Positions 59,158 to 64,000 of a DNA stretch of 64,000 nt are shown one piece after another (positions within the stretch are counted from its first letter, which is position 1; each line of letters opens with the position of its first letter). Origin of the DNA: Oceanipulchritudo coccoides (GTDB lineage: Bacteria > Verrucomicrobiota > Verrucomicrobiia > Opitutales > Oceanipulchritudinaceae); contig NZ_JAAGNX010000003.1 in assembly GCF_010500615.1 (NCBI RefSeq), positions 1-64,000 of the forward strand. Direction: 5' to 3'. The notes beneath the pieces were generated by a model. That model was not told where the DNA came from. It was given only the letters and a program-made list of their open reading frames with translations, and did no database searches. Made by a program: the position numbers and the translations under genes.

Positions 59158-60453
59158 CTAAGCCTTGTAATACCTGGCTGGCCGCCGGACGATCCAGTTG
59201 CGCGTATCCACTAGGGGACAGTTCAAAGTAGAAAAATCCAGCTCTTTGTAGGCGGCATGGTTTGTGGCTAACAAAACGAGATCATAGCCGATTATGGCCG
59301 GCTCAGGGCCCTCCCCGATATCCAGGGACTTTCGCCCGGCAAACTGCGCATGCTCACGGGTCAGCTTAATTTCCGGCACAAACGGGTCATGGTAATCCAC
59401 CGAGGCACCGCGTTCCTCAAGAAGCTCCATCAGCACATAGCTGGGCGACTCACGGTCATCATCCACGTTTGGCTTATACGCCAGACCAAGGATGAGAACC
59501 TTGCTTCCCTTGAGCGCCTTGCCCTCGTTGTTAAGCGCTTCCATGACGCGGTTGATCACGTATTCAGGCATGCGGGTGTTTATTTCTCCTGCCAGCTCGA
59601 TAAATCGCGTATGCTGCCCGTATTCGCGTGCCTTCCACGTCAGGTAAAACGGGTCGATGGGAATACAATGGCCCCCCAGACCCGGCCCGGGATAAAACGG
59701 CATGTACCCAAATGGTTTCGTTGCTGCTGCATCGATAACATCCCAGACATCAATTCCCATTTCGTGATAAACCACCTTGAGCTCATTCACCAAGGCAATG
59801 TTAACCGCGCGGAAAATGTTTTCCGTCAATTTGGTTGCTTCAGCCAAACGGCAGGAGGTCACTGGATGGACCGCATCAATTGCTTTTGAATACAGCTCCA
59901 CACAGCGCTTCAAACACGCTTCCGTATAACCGCCCATGACTTTCGGGATGGTTCTGACCGAGTGATCCTTGCGACCCGGATCCTCCCGCTCGGGAGAAAA
60001 GGCCAAGTGGAATCCCTCTCCCGCCTTGAGTCCGGATCCCTGCTCGAGGACTTCCCGCAGGTCCGTATCGGTCGTGCCCGGATAAGTTGTTGATTCGAGC
60101 ACAACCAACTTGGGCCGGTCATCGGTTACCAGATACGGGGCAATCTTCCGGCCTGAATCGAGAACATAGGAAATGTCCGGTTCGCGGTATTTACTCAAGG
60201 GAGTCGGAACACAAATCAGCACCGCTTCCACTTCCGATACGCGGGAAAATTCAGAGGAGGCTTCAAAGTTTCCGGAGTCACACGCCGACCGGACCCTGTC
60301 CGACTCGATCGTCTTGATATAGCTCCTCCCTTTGTTCAGCATCTCCACCTTGACCGGATCAATATCCAAGCCGAGAACAGGCACACCGGCTTCCGCAAAG
60401 CGGAGTCCCAGTGGAAGGCCCACATAACCTAGTCCAATGATGGCAATTTTCAT
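59158..60453 (-). CDS. UDP-sugar (GlcNAc-type) 6-dehydrogenase
   Basis: The ATG at 60453 begins directly with the Rossmann motif MKIAIIGLGYVGLPLG, as in homologues. A GTG at 60465, with GGAG 9 nt upstream, is an alternative. The ~431-residue enzyme oxidises the C6 hydroxyl of a UDP-sugar to a carboxylate using NAD. Conserved elements: CVPTPLSKYREPDISYV, LESTTYPGTTD, AFSPEREDPGRKDH, GGHCIPIDPFYLTWKA with catalytic Cys263, and LGLAYKPNVDDDRESPS. The SPEREDPG form is typical of the WbpA/WecC branch acting on UDP-HexNAc rather than UDP-Glc. It would supply uronic acids for surface polysaccharide. No other polysaccharide genes are adjacent, apart from the GT2 gene 4 kb away. Confidence 0.9.
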   Translation of the reverse strand: MKIAIIGLGYVGLPLGLRFAEAGVPVLGLDIDPVKVEMLNKGRSYIKTIESDRVRSACDSGNFEASSEFSRVSEVEAVLICVPTPLSKYREPDISYVLDSGRKIAPYLVTDDRPKLVVLESTTYPGTTDTDLREVLEQGSGLKAGEGFHLAFSPEREDPGRKDHSVRTIPKVMGGYTEACLKRCVELYSKAIDAVHPVTSCRLAEATKLTENIFRAVNIALVNELKVVYHEMGIDVWDVIDAAATKPFGYMPFYPGPGLGGHCIPIDPFYLTWKAREYGQHTRFIELAGEINTRMPEYVINRVMEALNNEGKALKGSKVLILGLAYKPNVDDDRESPSYVLMELLEERGASVDYHDPFVPEIKLTREHAQFAGRKSLDIGEGPEPAIIGYDLVLLATNHAAYKELDFSTLNCPLVDTRNWIVRRPARYYKA

Positions 60454-60511
60454 CTCTTGAAACACATTAACGATCTCCAATCTCAGGTGTCAACGCGCAG
60501 GAACAAGGACA

Positions 60512-61438
60512 ATGATTACCCCAAGTCGCTCACAGGATGTCCTCGCCAAGCGAAAATGGATCCTCCATGTTTTTCTCATGCATAAACGCCGCTGGTTGAA
60601 ACGGGCTATCATAACCGGACTTCTGGGAGCACTTTTCCTGGTCGGACTCTATTTTCTTTTAAAACCTGGAGTAACTGACCGGAGAGAAATCTTTCACGGG
60701 GTGTATTTGACCGTCGAGGAGCTCGAGCAAAACGAACAAGGCAGCGGTAAGGCGATGATCGTTGAAGTGCATTGGGATACGCCGGGAGTAAAGCTCAGGC
60801 ACCGTCCCTTCTCCTTTGAGCCGGATCCCGACGATCCGGAGGCCCCGATCTACCGCCTTGAACCGGCCGACTTGGGGCTTCTCCGCCACGGTGCTTCCGT
60901 GCTGGTCAACTCAACACGGTATTTGCCCGAGGCCCTGTACCGTTCCTTTCCCGGGGCAAAAGTCCGATCGGTTGAGACTTTGGTTGTCGATGGAAAGATG
61001 TCCCATCTGCACAAGCATAGCTATTTGATGTACTGGGATAAGGACGGCAACGCGCACCAGCTTGTGAGAAAGCCCCCCACTCAGGAAAGTATCGAGGAGG
61101 CAGTGCTCGCAATGGGTATTCAAGGTGTCCAGGTCTGGGATCGAAAGGCCCACTACCGCGCATTGGGTGACCGGGATCTTTTAATCTCGAGAACATTCAT
61201 CGGGATCGATACGGAGCGCCATATACTCTGGTTAATGGCCTTTGAGAATGTTTCCGGCTACCGAATGATCGACCGGGCTGTCGAACTTGGAATGGAATTT
61301 GGTGGCCAGATGGATTCCGGTGACGGAACAAGCCTGCTCATTGGAAGCGGTGCCAAAGACCTTCTTCCACATACCGGCATTCGCTTTAGACGGCCTCTCG
61401 GGCCCTACCTGATGGTCGATGCGCTCCCGCTGGATTGA
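60512..61438 (+). CDS. Membrane-anchored phosphodiester glycosidase (NAGPA)-like protein
   Basis: A 308-residue protein with one N-terminal TM helix (AIITGLLGALFLVGLYFLL) and a periplasmic domain; an ATG at 60581 is a possible later start. The segment RTFIGIDTERHILWLMAFEN, then ELGMEFGGQMDSGDGTSLLIG follows the pattern of the phosphodiester glycosidase domain (GVD, then DGGGS-like). Here the usual DGGGST reads DSGDGTS, so the assignment is moderate. Family members remove or make sugar-phosphodiester linkages in surface polymers. It diverges from the UDP-sugar dehydrogenase, fitting an envelope glycan context. Confidence 0.6.
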   Translation: MITPSRSQDVLAKRKWILHVFLMHKRRWLKRAIITGLLGALFLVGLYFLLKPGVTDRREIFHGVYLTVEELEQNEQGSGKAMIVEVHWDTPGVKLRHRPFSFEPDPDDPEAPIYRLEPADLGLLRHGASVLVNSTRYLPEALYRSFPGAKVRSVETLVVDGKMSHLHKHSYLMYWDKDGNAHQLVRKPPTQESIEEAVLAMGIQGVQVWDRKAHYRALGDRDLLISRTFIGIDTERHILWLMAFENVSGYRMIDRAVELGMEFGGQMDSGDGTSLLIGSGAKDLLPHTGIRFRRPLGPYLMVDALPLD

Positions 61439-61444
61439 GATATA

Positions 61445-62326
61445 TTATTTGCGGCGGCGGGGATTTCTCAGCCCAACAAATAGAACAGCTAAACCGACAA
61501 AAAGCGCAAACGTCGCAGGCTCAGGCACAGCGACCGTCCCATCCGCATTCAATTCTTCGCTAATCGCACCGAGCGTTTCCCAGGAAGAGGTACTGCTCGC
61601 TTCTTCCTTGTTCAGGGCATTGAAATCGGAATTGATGGCGTTTGCCTGTGTCCCGGTTGCCGCAATGTAGGAAATGGTTTTTGTATCATCGTAGGCCGGA
61701 TCAATACCGAAGTTGCTGGCGGCAAGCACCAGATCGGCGTATGGAATTAAAAAGCTGACAAAGTAGTCATTCCCTGCAGCGCCATCAATATCAAGGGTCG
61801 CCCCGGGATCGTTTGTATCGGTGACTGCAGTCCAACTGAAATTAGAGGCGTCTTTGGCATAGGTTATTGCCCCAACATCAGTGATGCTGGTTGTGCTTGG
61901 GCCATCATTTAAATCAGACCCAGCATTTTTTATGAGGATTTCATCATCGTTACCTCCTGCTGCTTCAGCGAAGATATCAATTACACCATCACCTGTGAGG
62001 TCCATCCCGATGAAGGCATAGTTGCTGAAACCAGCGGGGTTAGCCTCGCCACTGATTCGAAGACGAAAGGCAAGCTGTCCATCGGTCCGGCTGGTATCAT
62101 CCCCGCCATTCCAGAACTGCACGTAAAATCCCGGGTTATCGGCATTTCCGACTATATCAATGTCTGCCGCCTGAGCCTGCTCATCGTTAAAGTAGTCGGA
62201 CTGTCGGGTGGGATCAGAGGGAAGAATGGCTTGCCAATCGGTTGTCGGGCCATCGATGACAATTGCCCCCTGAAGCGAAAGACAACTCCCTGAAAGCAGA
62301 AAAAGAAAATAGTGCACCCTGTACAT
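61445..62326 (-). CDS. PEP-CTERM sorting domain protein with Asp-rich beta domain
   Basis: A 293-residue secreted protein: signal peptide (FLFLLSGSCLSLQGA), an acidic beta-rich mature region (GGDDTSRTDGQLAFRLRISG, FIGMDLTGDGVIDIFAEA) that looks like a calcium-binding or DOMON/CBM9-type sandwich, and a C-terminal sorting tail VPEPATFALFVGLAVLFVGL followed by basic residues RNPRRRK. It should be processed by exosortase and retained at the cell surface. Its end is 6 bp from the convergent NAGPA-like gene. Confidence 0.85.
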   Translation of the reverse strand: MYRVHYFLFLLSGSCLSLQGAIVIDGPTTDWQAILPSDPTRQSDYFNDEQAQAADIDIVGNADNPGFYVQFWNGGDDTSRTDGQLAFRLRISGEANPAGFSNYAFIGMDLTGDGVIDIFAEAAGGNDDEILIKNAGSDLNDGPSTTSITDVGAITYAKDASNFSWTAVTDTNDPGATLDIDGAAGNDYFVSFLIPYADLVLAASNFGIDPAYDDTKTISYIAATGTQANAINSDFNALNKEEASSTSSWETLGAISEELNADGTVAVPEPATFALFVGLAVLFVGLRNPRRRK

Positions 62327-62442
62327 AGAATTGAATATTGAATCTGGTTGACTCTATTTATGCAACTGGCGAACCGGATGGATTGAAGTTAGTACAGGGA
62401 CAATTTCCTCTATTAGGAAACCTAATACCGCCCATTCAAGGT

Positions 62443-64000
62443 TTATGCCATCCCCTTCAGAGATTTGGCGGTAGCACTTCGCTTGATGGACTTAAGTTCT
62501 TCGAATGGACCCGCGTGCAGAACCTCCCCACCCTGTGTCCCGCCTCCCGGGCCCAGATCAATAATCCAGTCGGCGAGGCGAATGACATCGATATTGTGCT
62601 CAATCATGATCAGGGTCTGTCCCTGTTCGCGCAGTTTAAAGAGCAAGTCCATCAGGTGCTGGATATCGACCCAATGCAGACCCGTCGTCGGTTCATCAAG
62701 GATGTAGAGATTGTGGCTGCGCTGGCTTTTACTCAGCTCAAGGGACAACTTTAGGCGCTGGGCCTCCCCACCGCTGAGGGTCGGGGCAGCCTGTCCCAGG
62801 CGGATGTATCCGAGACCCACGGCCTGAAGTGTCTCCAGCTTGGCCCGCAACTTTGGCTGGTGGGCAAAGAGGTCCACCGCCGAATCAACCGTCAGGTCCA
62901 GCACATCGGCAATATTGTATCCCTTGAAACGGACTTCCAAGGTCTCCCGGTTATAGCGATGGCCGTGGCAACTTGGACACTCTGTGTAGACATCGCTGAG
63001 AAACTGCATATCCAGCTTGATTGCTCCGTCTCCCTGACAGCGCTCACAACGACCCCCACGGACATTGAAACTGAACCGTCCCGGACCATACCCGCGGACC
63101 TTGGCCAGCGGGGTCTGCGCAAAAAGTTTTCTCAGGTCATCAAATATCTTCGTGAAGGTGGCTGGGTTTGAGCGCGGGCTACGCCCAATCGGACTTTGGT
63201 CAACGCGAACCACGCGCTCGAATGAGGAAAGTCCATCAATTCCCCTGTGACGACCGGGTATTTCCTTGGCCCTGTTTAGCTTGAAAGCCGCCGCTTTGCC
63301 AAGGACGTCATTTACCAGTGTACTTTTTCCCGATCCACTGACACCCGTGACAACAGTCAGCAATCCCATTGGAAAAGCGACATCGATTTCTTTTAGATTA
63401 TGCTCATGGGCCCCTTTTACCCTCACCCAGCCCTCAGTGGGTTCCTTGATCGGGACTGAGCGCTCCACCCTGGCCCGCCCACTGAGAAAAGCTCCCGTTT
63501 GCGAATGTTTATCCTTCGTAGCTTCCTTGACGGTCCCTTGAAAAACGAGCTCTCCCCCAGCCTCCCCGGCTCCCGGGCCAATCTCCAGAAGATGATCGGA
63601 TGCCCGGATGACATCAGGATCATGCTCAACAACGATGACGCTGTTCCCACGATCGCGAAGATCGGTCAAGGTCCGAAGAAGGTCTGCTGTGTTGGCCGGG
63701 TGGAGCCCGATGGTCGGCTCATCCAAGACGTAGGTCACGCCGACAAGGCCCATTCCGACCTGTGTCGCCAAACGTACCCGCTGGGCTTCCCCGCCGCTCA
63801 GGCTGGCGTAGGATCGGTCAAGGGACAGGTAACTCAAACCCACCTCGTTGAGGAACTGCAGACGATTGTGTAGTCCCTTTATAGCTTCCTCAAAACCCGG
63901 CAGTTTCAACCCTTCAACAAAGGCCTGTGCCTCGCCAAGCGTGCCTCCCAGAAACTCCGTGTACGGCGTGCCGGCGAGAAGAACTGAGCGGGATGACTTC
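62443..64000 (-). CDS. uvrA: UvrA excinuclease subunit A, C-terminal part (cut by window edge)
   Basis: The frame stays open to the right edge ([15 protein letters not shown] is readable at 63900-63999), so the 5' part lies outside the window. The visible ~518 residues contain the end of the first ABC half ([28 protein letters not shown]). They also hold the complete second half: Walker [12 protein letters not shown], a zinc module CERCQGDG then [10 protein letters not shown], signature [15 protein letters not shown] and Walker [16 protein letters not shown]. UvrA recognises damaged DNA and loads UvrB in nucleotide excision repair. The C-terminus is normal in length. Confidence 0.96.
   Translation of the reverse strand, partial: KSSRSVLLAGTPYTEFLGGTLGEAQAFVEGLKLPGFEEAIKGLHNRLQFLNEVGLSYLSLDRSYASLSGGEAQRVRLATQVGMGLVGVTYVLDEPTIGLHPANTADLLRTLTDLRDRGNSVIVVEHDPDVIRASDHLLEIGPGAGEAGGELVFQGTVKEATKDKHSQTGAFLSGRARVERSVPIKEPTEGWVRVKGAHEHNLKEIDVAFPMGLLTVVTGVSGSGKSTLVNDVLGKAAAFKLNRAKEIPGRHRGIDGLSSFERVVRVDQSPIGRSPRSNPATFTKIFDDLRKLFAQTPLAKVRGYGPGRFSFNVRGGRCERCQGDGAIKLDMQFLSDVYTECPSCHGHRYNRETLEVRFKGYNIADVLDLTVDSAVDLFAHQPKLRAKLETLQAVGLGYIRLGQAAPTLSGGEAQRLKLSLELSKSQRSHNLYILDEPTTGLHWVDIQHLMDLLFKLREQGQTLIMIEHNIDVIRLADWIIDLGPGGGTQGGEVLHAGPFEELKSIKRSATAKSLKGMA

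Noticed and set aside
1-64000. CRISPR arrays, tRNA/rRNA genes, complete IS elements or prophage
   Set aside because: I found no regular spaced repeats, tRNA-like arms, transposase or phage motifs by reading; small or divergent RNA genes could be missed without a covariance search.

Overview
The window looks like a chromosomal segment of a Verrucomicrobiota bacterium, probably an Opitutae/Puniceicoccales-like marine or sediment heterotroph. This is an inference from gene content. There are three secreted proteins with C-terminal PEP-CTERM sorting tails, an arylsulfatase, a GH29 fucosidase, a SASA-type esterase, a GH3 glucosidase with CBM-like modules, and many large secreted proteins with EF-hand-like and beta-propeller modules. 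I saw no rRNA, tRNA, CRISPR array, prophage or complete insertion sequence.

Layout. 1-5 kb: a GIY-YIG gene remnant, a secreted HAD phosphatase, a sulfatase and a 5'-truncated cytochrome c-like gene. 5-20.5 kb: mostly + strand, with glutamate dehydrogenase, SASA esterase, a propeller protein, an S10 peptidase, a DUF3445 haem demethylase, a DUF2805 protein, a HAF/RCC1 protein, a secreted EEP nuclease/phosphatase, an mscS remnant, a fucosidase and a BNR-like protein. 20.5-26.1 kb: a - strand operon for a tripartite ABC exporter (adaptor, ATPase, two FtsX-type permeases), bracketed by two cysteine-rich exported proteins. 26.3-28.1 kb: two PEP-CTERM proteins, one with a clear intrinsic terminator. 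28.3-34.1 kb: an MFS transporter and a trimeric [FeFe]-hydrogenase operon hydCBA. 34.6-40.2 kb: a di-haem oxidoreductase and a GH3 enzyme. 40.2-44.9 kb: a YjdF-like membrane protein, an MntR-type regulator divergent from a DtxR-FeoA fusion, feoB and a small membrane protein. 44.9-47.9 kb: a DUF3482 GTPase/DUF2868 membrane pair. 48-50.9 kb: a subtilase and an RluA-type pseudouridine synthase. 51-55.6 kb: an unusual carrier-thioesterase-adenylation protein with an ATP-grasp ligase and a GT2 glycosyltransferase. 55.6-64 kb: a beta-CASP RNase-like protein, an SDR fusion, a CBS protein, a nucleotide-sugar dehydrogenase, a NAGPA-like protein, a third PEP-CTERM protein and the 3' part of uvrA.

How it fits together. 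The secreted enzymes point to use of sulfated, fucose-containing, acetylated polysaccharides, though the genes are scattered rather than in one polysaccharide locus. HydABC with FeoB suggests fermentative or micro-oxic growth with NAD-linked hydrogen turnover and ferrous iron uptake. A TAGC-N4-GCTA palindrome sits in the shared promoter of the two metalloregulator genes. The most novel-looking blocks are the carrier-TE-adenylation/ATP-grasp/GT2 operon, the cysteine-rich ABC export operon, and a hydrogenase HydB whose N-terminal domain has lost its iron-sulfur cysteines.
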